Below are positions 18,852 to 31,136 of a DNA stretch of 64,000 nt, one piece after another. This stretch comes from Gadus chalcogrammus (lineage: Eukaryota > Chordata > Actinopteri > Gadiformes > Gadidae): the NCBI RefSeq assembly GCF_026213295.1, contig NC_079427.1, positions 30,835,184-30,899,183 on the forward strand, written 5' to 3'. A program made the position numbers and the translations under genes. Position 1 is the first letter of the stretch, and each line of letters starts with the position of its first letter. Under the pieces are notes generated by a model. That model had not been told where the DNA came from. It saw nothing but the letters and a program-made list of their open reading frames with translations, and did not search any database.

Positions 18852-20407
18852 ATCAGCGAGCTTAGGCACAGTCAGGAAACTGATCCGACTATCAGGGAGG
18901 TCCTACCGCTCATTCAGAGGGGTGAGCCACCACCTAGGCGAGGGAGAAGTAGGTTACTTCCTACAGGCCAGACCCTGTGCAAGCAGTGGCACCACCTAAA
19001 AGTCCAGGATGGAGTTCTACATAGGGTAACCAAGGACCCATTCAGCAGAGAGAAGAGGTATCAGTTTGTGCTGCCTGTTAGTTTGAAGGCCGAAGCTCTC
19101 GCTGGTGTGCATGATCTAGCTGGGCATCAAGGGCAAGCTAGAACAGCACATCTCGCCCAACAGCGCTTCTTCTGGCCGCAGATGGAAAGAGACATCAAGG
19201 AATACGTGAAATGCTGCCAACGCTGTATCTTTGCAAAGTCCCCTGAACCAGCTGCCCGGGCTCCCTTGGAGAGCATTCGCACTTCGGCACCTATGGAACT
19301 GGTGTGCATTGATTTTTGGAGGACAGTAAACAAAGATCTTTCGATGTGTTGGTCATAACAGACCACTTTACAAAATTGGCTCATGCGTTCCCCTGCGTCA
19401 ACCAAACTGCAAAGCAAGTAGCGAAGGAGTTATGGGATAACGTGTTCTGCATCTACGGTGTTCCTAACCCTAACCCAATTTTGAAAGTAAACTCATTGCC
19501 GAACTCCTCAGCCTCACAAGGATTACAAAAACACACACAACAGCATACCATCCCATGGGGAATGGGCAAACCGAAAAGGTTCAATAGGACGCTTGGCAGT
19601 ATGCTGCGTGCCCTACCGCGAGCAGCCAAACAACATTGGGCCCAACAGATACAGACTTTGACCTTTTCTTATAGTGCCACCATTCATGAAACAACTGGAT
19701 ATCCTCCATTCTACTTGATGTACGGTCGACCCCCCCAGAATCCCAGTAGATATGGTCTTCAAACAAGTCCTGAAGGATCCAGTCGTGGTGGATTATAGGA
19801 CCCATGCAGAGAAACTGATGGCGAACCTCCATGTGGCTGCCGGCATAGCTTAGCAGCATGCGAGGAAAGGACAGCGACATCAAGCCAATGGCTATAACAA
19901 AAGAGTCCGTGGAACCCACTTGAACGTTGGCGACAGATTGCTGGCCAATAAAGCGGAGAGAGGGAAGAGGAAGCTGGCAGACAAGTGGGAGCCCACCATG
20001 TATACCATCAAGACCGGAAGCCTCATACTCACATTTACAAAGTCAGGGATGAGAGTGGGAAGACCAAAGTAGCCCATCGGAACCTGATGTTGGACGTGAG
20101 CTTCTTACCGGTCCCAGAACAAAGCAGTGGGGAGTTGGATGAAGATGTCTCAGATGTGCATAGTGAATTCCAGCCTCTGTCTGTTGATGCTTTGAGTGGC
20201 CTGGCAGTATACGCTTCTGAGGACCGTTCCTGCTCGTGGTTAGACGCGTCATCTGATGCTGTGTGTGAGTCAATCGGAGAAGCTGATGAGTCTGAGGTGG
20301 AGAACGAGATACCTCACTCTCTGTGCAGTGACTCTTCTCAATTGATACCCACGAGTATCCAGTCTGACAAAGTCAGAGGTCAAGAGGAAAGTGAACAACC
20401 CTACTGA
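18708..20407 (+). pseudogene. Gypsy-like integrase, frameshifted; reverse transcriptase missing
   Basis: After the 12-residue repeats comes an HHCC zinc-binding domain (AGVHDLAGHQGQARTAHLAQ, then FFWPQMERDIKEYVKCCQRC) and the start of the rve core (MELVCIDF). A frameshift near 19310 moves the core to the second frame (DVLVITDHFTKLAHAFP, then GVPNPNP). The expected second catalytic Asp region is replaced by sequence containing CCTAACCCTAACCC. Further pieces (YPPFYLMYGRPPQNP; HIYKVRDESGKTKVAHRN) complete the order up to 20407. No reverse transcriptase or RNase H lies between gag and integrase, so the element is defective. Confidence 0.8.
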
Positions 20408-20792
20408 TAGGGTTGTTAAGGTAGTTGATCGTCTGATAGAGAACATGGTGCAAAAGTCACGCACCAAGGGTTTGGTTGAAGGGGTCAAAAGAAGGTCATT
20501 GTCTTTACTCACCTTATTTTAGAAAACAAAGAGAGACTTAGGTGCTGTGGTATACTTTTCTTTATTACATGTTGGATCACTTCAGTAATGAGATGTTCAT
20601 ATGGGAGGGAAAGTGTTCAAAGATCTGGTATGGTGTAAATGGCATATTCACTAGAAGATGCAGTAGTCTGATCAACTGCTGTTTTCTTTTGTAAGTAGCG
20701 TTATATGCTGTGTATGGGAAAGTCCCCAGGGTTATCTTGGACCAAGTGAACATGAGCTTTGTTTTGTATATTTTCTACTCTACACGTTAAAG

Positions 20793-20808
20793 AAAAATTA
20801 AAGAGGGG
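20793..20808 (+). other. Polypurine tract before the 3' LTR
   Basis: Purine-rich AAAGAAAAATTAAAGAGGGG immediately upstream of TGAATG, as expected for plus-strand priming at the edge of a 3' LTR. Confidence 0.6.
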
Positions 20809-21179
20809 TGAATGTAATAGATTAAAGAATTACCAATATTTTTGTATCCTTTCATTTTATATTATGTGGTTATGTGAGTTTTATTTCACCAAAATCTCGG
20901 ATTGTTCATGGTAGTTTTTAGGTATTAGGAGATTCATTTATTGCGTAACTGCGCTAGGGGTGCAACGGATCACAAAACTCACGGTTCGGATCGGGTCACG
21001 GTTTTTGAGTCACGGATCGGATCATTATCGCATCAACAACGAAAAAGATAAGACAAGTGTGACTTAGCTTTCAATTGCTTTTTTGTTTTATTTTCAACAT
21101 TCAACAGTGAATAACAGGCTGTACAAAATAAAGTGCAGAAACAAAATAAAGTGCACAAAGAAGCACAGCAGGCCTGGAT

Positions 21180-21565
21180 TTATAACTTTAAACTCTTTTT
21201 CAAAAAGATGAGGATGTCTGCATTGCCTGGGGAGAGTGTAGACCTTTTTGCAGTCACTATGTCCCCTGCAGTGGAAAAGACTCGCTGGGAACTGAAGTGC
21301 CAGGCACAGCAAGGTAACATTTAGCCATCATGGCAACATGAGGGTATTTGCCCTCGTTGGTCTTCCACCAATTCAGTGGATCACCAACAACCGGAATGCC
21401 ACTTGCTGCTCGGTAGTATGCCACTTCCTCTTCAATGGCATCAAGAAACGGCTTGCCTGTGACCTCCTTGCCTGCAAAGGTCTCCCCGAAAAGCGCCTCA
21501 ATGGCTGACTTCTTTTGTGGAGGAGATGTCCCTGCGCCTCCTCCTGTTGGCTCTGTGGCTTGACC
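21180..21565 (-). pseudogene. hAT transposase second exon (hATC domain), one small frameshift
   Basis: From an acceptor (TTCTTCCAG) the frame reads KKSAIEALFGETF, NWWKTNEGKYPHVAMMAKCY and LAVPGTSVPSE. A small deletion around 21262-21288 then shifts the frame, after which STAGDIVTAKRSTLSPGNAD and ILIFLKKSLKL end at TAA. Apart from that deletion the hATC signature is complete. Confidence 0.8.
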
Positions 21566-21740
21566 CTGGAAGAAACAATTATTTGATGTTCAATCTTTTT
21601 TTCAGTTTTCACAGAACTATTATTGCAGCAATAACATTTAATAAAATAAATTATTAATTTAAAATAAAAAATACAATTCTTATAGCAAAATAACTAAGAC
21701 TGGACTGCACTATGTTTAAGTGGCCTAACTCACTGACTTT

Positions 21741-23008
21741 TTAAACTGTTTTTAGCTCTTCATGTTCTTCAGTGCCCAACTTGCCCACAATCTCAGTGGT
21801 GAGATCGTTGTATGTTCTCTGGCGCAGGGCAGGATCTAGGTGAGACAGGGACTTGAATCTTGGGTCCAGTGCAGTCGATCTATGAAGATAGTTCTGTAGA
21901 TCGGGGTGATCAGTGTATCTGCGGTTCAGGTCTGCTTTAATAGCAGCTTTGACATCTCGGCTGATGGTGCTGTCTCCCTCACTTGGGGACATGGATTGTA
22001 TAATCTTTGTTTTTAGGTGTAGGACCACGGAGACAGATGGAGCAGATTCAGTGCTTAATAGGGTTGTAACCATTTTGAGTGGTTTGAGCACCTGGAGGAC
22101 CTCCTCTGCCACGTTCACATCATCGTCAGACAAGGTGACAATGTCTCTGATATTTATTTTCAGGGCCTTGTCAGTCAGTGCAGAGAATATAGCTGCCTGC
22201 TGCTCAAGATAGCGCTCCAACATGACATACGTGGAGTTCCACCTTGTTGGGACATCCTGCATCAGCTTGTGAGTAGGTAGCTGTAGCATTTCCTGCTTTG
22301 TTTTAAGCACATGAGCTGCTGTTGTGCTGCGGTGGAAAAATGAAACCACCTTTCTGATCCTCCCAAACAGTCTGTCCATCTTGTGTGATGGACATCCCCT
22401 TTGGGATGCTAAATTAATCACGTGGGCAAAGCACCCTATCTGTGGCCCCAGACCAGCTTCCTTCACTGCACTTACTTGGTTTTTGGCATTATCTGTGGTG
22501 ACTGGGATGTTGTTTTTTGGCCTCTCTACCTTCCACTCTGCTACTGTTCCTGTCAGTACCTGCGCCAGATTTGTGCCGGTGTGGCTCTCGTAGAGTGGGC
22601 GTGTCTGCAGCACTGGGCTCTTTATCTCCCACTCCGCTGTTATGTAGTGCGCAGTCACCGTCATGTAACTTTCAGTGGCTCTAGAGGTCCACCCGTCTGT
22701 AGTGAGGGCAACGGAGGATGCCTTGGATAATTCATCTACAATAATCTTTTTTTGTTCCTCATAAAGTTCGGGAACGATCTTGGTTGTAAAGTGGTAGCGC
22801 GAGGGTATTTCGCACCGTGGCTCAAGCACCTTAATCATGTTTTTAAAGCCTTTATTCTCCACAACGGAGTATGGCCTCATGTCCGCCGCTATAAACACCC
22901 CAATCGATTTGTTGATGGCTTTTGCCCGGCCGGAGCTTGCAGGAAAGCACTGCTTAAATGCATCGGGGAGAAGCAGTTGCTGCGCATCTTTTTTTTTTTC
23001 TCCCGTTA
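21741..23008 (-). pseudogene. hAT transposase core, long open frame, 5' end cut by an insertion
   Basis: 385 codons are open from the first ATG (22898) and the frame stays open upstream to about 23008, where a nested hAT begins. Hallmarks are VALTTDGWTSRATESYMTVT, VTTDNAKNQVSAVKEAGLG, CFAHVINLASQRG, VPTRWNSTYVMLERYLEQQ and LDPRFKSLSHLD, typical of ZBED1-like hAT-Ac transposases with the DDE aspartates in place. It is the best-preserved transposase in the window. Confidence 0.88.
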
Positions 23009-24184
23009 CTCCCGACTAGGGATGTAACGATATGACATTTTTAGTACGATACGATACGATACGATATCAAAATTAATATCACGATATCACGATACGATAT
23101 AAACTTTTTTTGAGATGGCTAAATTTAGATTGTGCCCGAAACACCCTCACCACACCCAAGGATGTTGGTCATCTTCAAATGCCTTCCTCATGTTGGAGGC
23201 ATTATCTGTTGTGAAACAGACAATCTTCTCTCTTGGTATTTTCCAAGCCTGGAGAATACTGTCGATCAATTCTTAAATGTGAGCGTGGGTGTGGTCTTCC
23301 GGGAAATACATTGTTTCCAAGCAGTGGGACTTCAGCTTCCAATCTTTGGAGATGTAGTGGATGGTTAAACTGATGTATGTTTCTGCTCGTCCACAGGTCT
23401 TCCTCCCTCCCCCTTTTTCTGAACAGTTGCACGCACCTTTTCAAACATCTGGGGAATCTGAATCCGAAAAGTAAACCCGAGATGGCAGCTTGTAGCTTGG
23501 GGCCGTCTTCTGCATCAAATGCTTAAATCAGGGCTTTTCAACCACTTGGAAAGGCATCATGTCCTTTGCAATAAAAAAATGCCACTGCTTCATCTAATTC
23601 CTTTTGATTTGGGAGCATATTTTGCTCCCTTGGCAAAGGTTTATTTTATATTAGGCTGGCTGCTTGACTGTGCACTATCAAATCTATTTTTATTTAAGTT
23701 TTTATCTCAATACATTCTGACTTAATGAAATAAAAAAAGGATCACGATATTTTTATTGGTTAATTATTATTTTAAAAAATCTGTCTCAAAATGTATGTTT
23801 TTACAGTGCACTCTTCTCACCCCTCCCTCCCTCTCACAATCGGAGGTGGGCAACGTCACCTGAGTGTGACCTATTAATGATTCTATTCTTGTGCGCAACA
23901 TGCCGGTAGTACACAAGCTAACGTAAAGTTATGTTGAACATATTAAGGATCATTGGACACATTTATATCATCTGTCACGGATGTTCGCCAACCTTACCGT
24001 GGATTTGACGATTTTGGCTAGTCTTGTGGATGTTTCTCACGGAGATGATGTGCCATGTTGGACGTGTTTGCCGCTTTGCAAGGAACTTTTCTCTTGCAGC
24101 GTTCGCAAGTCGGCATTCCATCTACAAGAACTTTGCCGTTTTCATCCTTTAGATAGCCGAAAAATTCCTACACTGCCGACCTGG

Positions 24185-25681
24185 GCCCAGTTTCCCGAGA
24201 GCATATTTAGCCTAAGTGGATCGCAGAGTGGGTCGTACGAGCATCGTACAGTTTTCACACCGTTTCCCGAAAGCATCTTTGGTAACAAACGTTTTGAAAA
24301 CCCTCATAGCTAACGAGTGCTCCAGGGTACTCGTAGGATGCTAAGAGCCTCGTTAGCCTACTATAGAGTGAACTCATTATTGCATGCGGGTGTCTTCATT
24401 CATAAAAAATGAAAACATTCGGGAGTATGCAATAATACAAATTATTCTAAAGAGGTCAGAGACTCCGTGCACAGCCCCGCCTTCCCCAGTGAACCAAGAA
24501 TCCCCGCGCCGTGACGAACGGGGGATTTAACCCCCTCGGTTTGACACAGGAAACTTGAGATAAGAAGGTGAAATCGCCGGGCGTTCCAAGCTGCGACCGA
24601 ACCGGCTCGGCAGTGTAGAAAGACCTATAGCCAGGGTTCGAGTTAGGTGGGAGCCAGTGGGAGCTGAGCTCCCATAGAGAGAGGTCTGGCTCCCATGAAA
24701 GCAGTAAACTCAAATATATGTGGGGGTCTCGGAAAATACAGCAGCATATTATTGTAATTACCAATAAAGCTATTTTCCCTTCCACATGCAAAGTTATATT
24801 GACGTTAAGTGGGATAATAGAACGCCGGTCATTATCGGGAAAATAATCCCAGACAGGGCGAACCGGACACCGATTCGAAACGGAGGTGCTTCGATAATTT
24901 ATTATTTATTTTCGATAATGAGCGGCTACTTGCCAAACGAAAAAATAACTTCACAAGGTGTTTTTCTTTTAAACAATTTATTTGTTACCAACTTACCATA
25001 CGTAGTGTTGATCAGCACAGAAATAGTTAGCCAAAGACGTTGACGTCGCTTAGCAACCGAAGAAGCTGGCGTTGTTGTGAAGGGCCCATGCAAGTGAACG
25101 GAGCGTTCCACGGCATTGAGAAGAGCCGTGTCATAATAGCCCATATTTACGTCCTATATCAGATAAAGTCGGCTCTCTTGCTGCGCAAAATATATGTTTA
25201 AAAAATCAGCACATTAAGATAAATGTAGTTGTCACACAAGCTATTTTGGATTTTTGTAATATGGAATTATTTCAGGGGGGGAAATGCCGTGAATAAATGT
25301 ATGCACAGTGCGTTCAGGATTAGGACTGATACATATGTCGGCCTAGGCCTAATCAATTGTGTTTTAATATCTTTAGCATTCATATTATTGCAATCTATTC
25401 TTTTCGTAGGCTACTCTGCGGTTGGCCTTGATGGGGAGATATTTTAACCCTTTTTAACCCCATTTTCCTCCGACATTCCTGCGTCTCCCCCTGCGTCATA
25501 GCCCGTTTCAGCACCATGTCAGCGGACAGGTACAATCCTACGATCGTCGTGAGTGCAGCGAATGCGCGTTCACGTTAAGAGGAGTTTCGGGAAACGCTCC
25601 AAAGAAATTATCGATGGTTCGAAAGATCCATCGGGAGAATGATCTTACGAGCGAAGATCCATCGATATCGGGAAACGGGGC
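24185..25681. mobile_element. TIR repeat with CCWGG-type target duplication, copy 1
   Basis: Ends GCCCAGTTTCCCGAGAG and CGGGAAACGGGGC, flanked by CCTGG and CCAGG. It shares its layout and most of its sequence with the copy at 37994-39701. No transposase frame is visible. An internal stretch (24821-25145) contains a hairpin (CATTATCGGGAAAATAA and its inverse) and the CATGCAAGTGAACGGAGCG word. Confidence 0.75.
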
Positions 25682-26206
25682 CCAGGTCCGTTTTGGTGGC
25701 CTGAATAGCGAAGATGCGTCCTCTGCTTCCGCAATTTCTTGTTTGCCTGGATTCATAATTACTGACCCGTGATGAACCACTTTCTGTTCAAACAGGTAAG
25801 CTAGTTTCAATCGCTTTTTTTCTCTTTTTCTCTCCTCCAACAGGTAAGCTAGTTTTTTAGTTTAGTTTAGATAGTTTATTTCGAACATGTGCGGGTAACA
25901 CAACAAAGTGAACTGAAAAAACAAAAACAAAAAAAAACAAATCCAATGAGAATAGTGAAAACAACAATAACAATTGTCAGTATAAAAAGTAATAATGTGA
26001 ACCCAACATGTCCGAAAAGGAGTAGGATGAAGCATATGCTTATTTAAACCTACCCCTTCTCCACTACTCAAGTAATAATCTAACTCCCCAAATATACATA
26101 TCTAATAATACATATTTACAAACATAGAAAATAGAAAAAAATAGAAAATAAATAGATTAAATAAACAAATACATAAGTCATTTATAATTCATGAAAACAC
26201 CTGTTG

Positions 26207-29200
26207 TTAAAGCCCTTCTTCCTCCCTGTACCTTGTGAAAACCATATGTTTGAACCGCTTTTTAAACTGGATCATGCTTGGACATTGCTTGAGTCCCACA
26301 CCCAGTCTGTTCCACAACCTCACTCCACAAACTGAAAGACAAAAACTTTTTAATGTTGTTCGTGCCCGCTGATGTTTTAAATTGAACTCCCCCCTCAGAT
26401 TATAACCCCCAACTCTGTAAAAAAACAATTTTTGAATGTTGCTGGGAAGTAGATTGTTTTTTGCTTTGTACATGATTTGTGCTGTTTGGAAATGAACCAG
26501 ATCAGTGAATTTTAATGTTTTTGATTTTAAGAATAGTGAATTTGTGTGGTCTCTATACCCAGTATTATGAATTATTCTTATGGCTCTTTTCTGTAGTATG
26601 GATAGAGATTGTATTGTACATTTATAAGTATTGCCCCAAACCTCTGCACAGTATTGTAGATATGGTGAAATCAGTGAACAGTAGAGAATGTGGAGTGATT
26701 TGTGGTCCAGAATTTGTTTAGCTTTGCTCAGAACTGAAATGCTTCTTGACAGTTTGCTTTGTACATGTTTTATATGAGACTTCCAGTTTATTTTATCATC
26801 AATTGTTACCCCAAGAAACTTGATTTCATAAACCCTCTCAACGTCCACCCCATCTATTTGTAACTGTACTTGTGTATTCTTATTGTAATTGCCAAATAAC
26901 ATGAATTTTGTTTTACTTAAGTTTAACGATAATTTGTTTCTGTCAAACCACATTTTCAGTTTGCACATTTCAGTGTTGATCCTCCCCAGTAGTTCATGTA
27001 AATCCCCCCCAGAACAAAAAATACTAGTGTCATCTGCAAATAATACTAATTTTAATGTTTCTGAAACTTTGCATATGTCATTTATGTAAAGTATAAATAG
27101 TTTTGGACCTAATACTGACCCCTGTGGGACACCACAAGCAATGTCCAAGCATGAAGATGAATGTTCCCCCAACTTCACAAATTGTTTTCTGTTACTTAAA
27201 TAACTTCTCACCCAGTGCAATACTAACCCCCTGATCCCGTACCGTTCAAGTTTATTGATTAATATGTTATGATTAATTGTATCAAAAGCTTTTTTGAGAT
27301 CTATGAATATTCCAACTGAATGCAGTTTGTGATCTATAGCGTTTGTGATCTCCTCAATTGATTCTGTTAATGCCAGTGATGTAGAGCTGTTTGCTCTAAA
27401 TCCGTATTGACTGTCAGAAAGTAATTTATGTTTGTTATTTATGAATTTGTCTAATCTGTTATTGAATAGTTTTTCTAGAATTTTGGAGAATTGTGGAAGT
27501 AAAGAAACTGGCCTGTAATTTGTGAATTGGTGTCTATCCCCAGTTTTATACAGCGGCACAACTTTAGCTATTTTCATGTTGTTAGGAAATTTTCCGGTTT
27601 GGAATGATAAGTTACAGATGTATGTAAGTGGTTCAGAAATCCCCTCAATGACCTTTTTTACAACTTTCATATCAATTTCATTTGAATCAGTAGATGTTTT
27701 GTATTTACATTTATTTACCATATCTATGATTTCCTTTTCTTCCACTGCTGTGAGGAACATTGAACTGGGATTTCTCACTATAAGGTTATCATTCCAATCC
27801 TCAGGTAACAATGGATCTGGAATTTTTCTTGCCAGGTTTGGTCCAACATTTACAAAAAAAATATTAAAGCTGTTGACCACATCGGCCATATTGTCCTTTT
27901 TAATGTTTTATCAATAAAATATTGAGGGTAACTGTTGATTAGCATTATTTTTAATAATACTATTTAATATGTCCCATATTCCTTTAATATTGCTTTTGTT
28001 ATGATATAATATTTTACTATAGTATTCTTTCCTACATACCCTTATAATTTTGGTTAACTTGTTTTTATAGTTTTTATATTTCTTTTCTGCCTCTTTAGTC
28101 CTTTGTTTTATGAATTCTCTATATAGTGTATTTTTCTTTTTACAGGCATTTTGTAATCCCTTCGTGAACCATGGTCGATCTTTGTATTTTTGTTTTCTGT
28201 AGTATCATTTTATTGGACAATTTTTATCATATAATGATGTGAATATTCTTAAAAAGGTTTCATATGCATTATCAATATCACTTTCATTATATACCTTTTC
28301 CCAATTTTGTGCCAGTAAATCATTTTTTAATGAGCTCATAGTTTCCTCTGTCCTCACACGTCTGTATTTTAGTTTTTCCTCTGACTGATTTCTCTGGTAG
28401 TTGCTGTTATAAACTGTAAACACTGGTAGGTGGTCACTGATGTCATTAATTAATAGTCCGCTCATTGTATTATTTTCAATATCATTGGTAAATATGTTAT
28501 CAATTAAAGTGGCACAATGGGATGTGATTCTACTAGGTCTGGTGATTTTTGGATATAAACTCATGCTGTACATAGTGTTGATAAATTCATCGGTCATTTT
28601 GTGCTTATTTGGATTGAGCAGATCAATATTGAAGTCACCACAGATGAAAACAACTTTTTGATTAGTTTTTGAAAACATTTCCCCTATCCCGTCCTTGAAT
28701 GCTTCAGTACTAGATCCCGGTGCTCTGTATATACAGCTGATTATTACATTTTAGTTTTTTTCTTCACATATTTCAATTGTTATACATTCTAATAAGTTAT
28801 CAATGACAGTTGTCATATTTTCTACTACTATATAATTCAAGTTATTATCCACATACATAGCCACTCCTCCTCCACTCTTGTTATTTCTGTTTACACAGTT
28901 AAGTTCATATCCCTCAAGTTCAAAATCCATTCCTTTATCTGCATTGATCCACGTTTCTGATATTGCAATTATTTTAAATGTTTTTTTGAATTGACTTAAA
29001 TATTCCTTGATGTTATTGAAATTTGCATACAGACTTCTGCTATTGAAATGAATTATAGACAATTTGCTGTCCATTTTAATGGTCTGATTGTACTGTTCAG
29101 CTGTGTAGTAGCAGCAGTTGTCGTTGATGTTAGAGAAGAAGTTATTGTCCGGGTCTATATCGTGCTCCAAGTCCAGTAAATTATGGTCAGTGTATTGAAA

Positions 29201-29323
29201 TGTTCTCAGTTTCAGTTTTTCATGATCAGCAATCCTTTGAATTATATCCCTGTTATCTCCAGTTGTAGATGAATGAGTTCTTTCAGACTGTGTCATGGTG
29301 GTGTGTTGTGTATGAGTCATCAT
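26207..29323 (-). pseudogene. LINE ORF2: endonuclease plus reverse transcriptase, in-frame stops only
   Basis: One continuous frame of 1039 codons. The endonuclease part has IIHFNSRSLYANFNNIKEYL, AISETWIN, GGGVAMYVDN, FICGDFNIDLLNP and ISDHLPVF. The reverse transcriptase part has YRPVSLLPQFSKILEKL, SQYGFRANSSTSLALTE, GIFIDLKKAFDTINH, GVPQGSVLGPKLFILYIND and the catalytic FADDTSI. Stops interrupt it at 28751, 28205 and twice near 27912, with no frameshift detected. A recent loss by point mutation is the simplest reading. Confidence 0.9.
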
Positions 29324-29345
29324 ACCTTAGTCTGGATTGTGATAA

Positions 29346-30044
29346 TCATTTGTGGTTGTCCATTTCCTCGATGTTCCTGATGACCATTACTTTGGCTTGT
29401 TCTGGCGTTCCGTTTAGTTTAATGAATACTTTACAGTTAGATGTCCATGTGTATTGAATTTTTCCCTGTTTTTTCATGAAGCGTGCTTTTCTGGCGATAT
29501 CTGCGTTTCGTTTGGTCAGATTCTCATTGATAAATACGTTTGTTCCTTTCAGTTTCCTTCCTTGTTTTAACAGTGCGGTTTTGTGTTTTCTGTTGACAAA
29601 CCTCATGATCACGGCTCGTTTGTCGCTGTCATCTCTCCGGGGCAGAGGGTGGCATGCCTCCACGCTGTTCCAGTCCATGTCAATCCCTTCGGACTGTAGG
29701 AAGGCAGCCACCTGTTGCTCCACAGAGCGGACATCCTGCCCACCGGGCTCCCCCCCGTTGTCAACGGTCACCGCCCGGGCGTATGACCAGGGTTTGATAT
29801 TGAGCCCGGTCACAATCACGTCATTGACCCTGGTGTACTGCTCCAGCTCCGCCACTCGATTCTCCAGGTGCACCAGACGCCGGTCCTTCTCGGCGTTCTG
29901 GATCCGGAGAGCCTTCACTTCCTCCACCAAGTCCAGGATGGATTTCTGCTGCTTGCTCACAACTGAAATCTCCTCGGACAAGAAGTCCAGAGACTTCTTG
30001 ATGTCCTCGCCCTCTTCGGCTGTCAGAGCCTTCTTCGGACCCAT
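29346..30044 (-). CDS. LINE ORF1 protein (coiled coil plus RRM-like region), intact
   Basis: 232 codons from ATG. Residues about 10-75 form a heptad-rich coiled coil (SKQQKSILDLVEEVKALRI, VHLENRVAELEQYTR). The rest resembles the L1-type ORF1 RNA-binding fold (VNDVIVTGLNI; RAVIMRFVNRKHKTALLKQG; TKRNADIARKARFMKKQGKI). It precedes ORF2 by 22 bp on the same strand. The frame is intact but the element's ORF2 is not. Confidence 0.85.
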   Translation of the reverse strand: MGPKKALTAEEGEDIKKSLDFLSEEISVVSKQQKSILDLVEEVKALRIQNAEKDRRLVHLENRVAELEQYTRVNDVIVTGLNIKPWSYARAVTVDNGGEPGGQDVRSVEQQVAAFLQSEGIDMDWNSVEACHPLPRRDDSDKRAVIMRFVNRKHKTALLKQGRKLKGTNVFINENLTKRNADIARKARFMKKQGKIQYTWTSNCKVFIKLNGTPEQAKVMVIRNIEEMDNHK

Positions 30045-30747
30045 GTTGCTAGGTAACGCGAGGTAGCGTGTGCTGTTACCCTAGCCGCTAACTAGTTTGT
30101 CAACTAGTCGCCTTGCTCCGTTCTTTCTGTCCGTGATCCTAAATCGGCGTCAATGTGATGTGTCAATGTGCTCCTACAACTCTTCAATGTTGACTTAAAC
30201 CTAATTATATTCAAAACAATAAACTACAGTTCGAAGTTGCGATATTCCAGACCGACATAACGCATGCTCTGTTGAACCTGAGGGGTTGATCGACGCCAGT
30301 TTCAATCGCTATTCTTTCTCTTTTTATCTGCTAGCGTTTTCTCTTCTTGGCTGCTGTGTGCATAATGTTGTTGAAACGGACACTGCAACACTGAGATGGT
30401 TAGTGTTTACACCTACCATCACGTGGACCTTTGTTTACAAACAAAGGTCCACGTGAGAGGGGACCGTTGATTTTCAAGTTCGGAGTCATATTTCAGTGGT
30501 GTTGTGTCAATGCTTTATTATTTTGTGTGGTGTGGGCTGCCTGGGCATTCCGGTCTAAGTTGAGTGCAACGTTTTAATGACAATGTCGCTCACCAGACTC
30601 CCCACAATGACAGTGCGCATTTACGATGCAATCTCGCGGCTATGCCGCAACACGGTATTACATGAAAATACGTACGCTTGACATTTGTGGCCTTTTCATA
30701 TCGCGATATACCGTTTTACGGTATATCGTTACATCCCCACTCCCGAC

Positions 30748-30915
30748 ACACCGGGATGATGTCGCCTCACGTGGCTGGCCATGCTCGAGGTGTTGCCGTG
30801 GTCGTAGGTTATTCTGGTGCCACAGTGCCGACACACCGTGGCCGTTTTGTCCACAACCCTTATTCCGTTTTCATAATAGTGCACAGGGAAGCCAAAGTGC
30901 TCCCATACAGCTGAT
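30748..30915 (-). pseudogene. BED zinc finger of the outer hAT transposase
   Basis: Minus-strand frame KSAVWEHFGFPVHYYENGIR, then VDKTATVCRHCGTRITYDHG and MASHVRRHHP, a BED finger with CxxC...H...H. It continues into the transposase core on the far side of the 7.7-kb insertion. Confidence 0.8.
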
Positions 30916-31136
30916 TTAAATTATGCAGGAGGCCTCTCCCAACTCCTCCACCCCGCCACTCGCCATGCTGCCACGCTTAATGTTCAGTAGCCTAATTAAG
31001 CATACGCCGATCATTCGAACGTGAACGCGCAACTATTATTGTCAGCTGACCCACGGATCACGTGCGTCCCGCCCCGTGAGGGTTGATCCACACGGATCAC
31101 GGGAAATCCGTGATCCGTTGCACCACTAAACAGCGC

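Larger units (their letters stand above)
25850..30296 (-). mobile_element. Non-LTR retrotransposon (LINE, Jockey-superfamily type), nearly full length
   Basis: Minus strand, 5' to 3': ORF1 (30044-29346), ORF2 with APE endonuclease and reverse transcriptase (29323-26207), and a 3' tail with repeated AAACT units at about 25856-25868. Similar T-rich text follows AGTTTCAATCGCT at both sides (about 25803 and 30297), a possible long target duplication. I cannot place it in a clade (CR1, L2, I or Rex-like) without a tree. Confidence 0.88.
23017..30739. mobile_element. hAT element (7.7 kb as it stands) nested in the hAT transposase gene
   Basis: Termini TAGGGATGTAACGATAT (left) and ATATCGTTACATCCCCA (right), with a perfect 8-bp target duplication CTCCCGAC at 23009-23016 and 30740-30747. 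Close to the left end is a minus-strand remnant reading VCFTTDNASNMRKAF (about 23155-23225), a hAT core motif. Most of its length is later insertions (CCWGG-type repeat, LINE). Confidence 0.92.
20955..31128 (-). mobile_element. hAT-Ac transposon (about 2.4 kb when the nested insertion is removed)
   Basis: Termini TAGGGGTGCAACGGATCAC (left) and its near-exact inverse at 31110-31128. The 8-bp flanks AACTGCGC and AACAGCGC differ at one base. It encodes a ZBED1-like transposase on the minus strand: BED finger 30915-30748, core 23008-21741, second exon 21565-21180. The coding region is cut by another hAT at 23017-30739. Confidence 0.93.
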
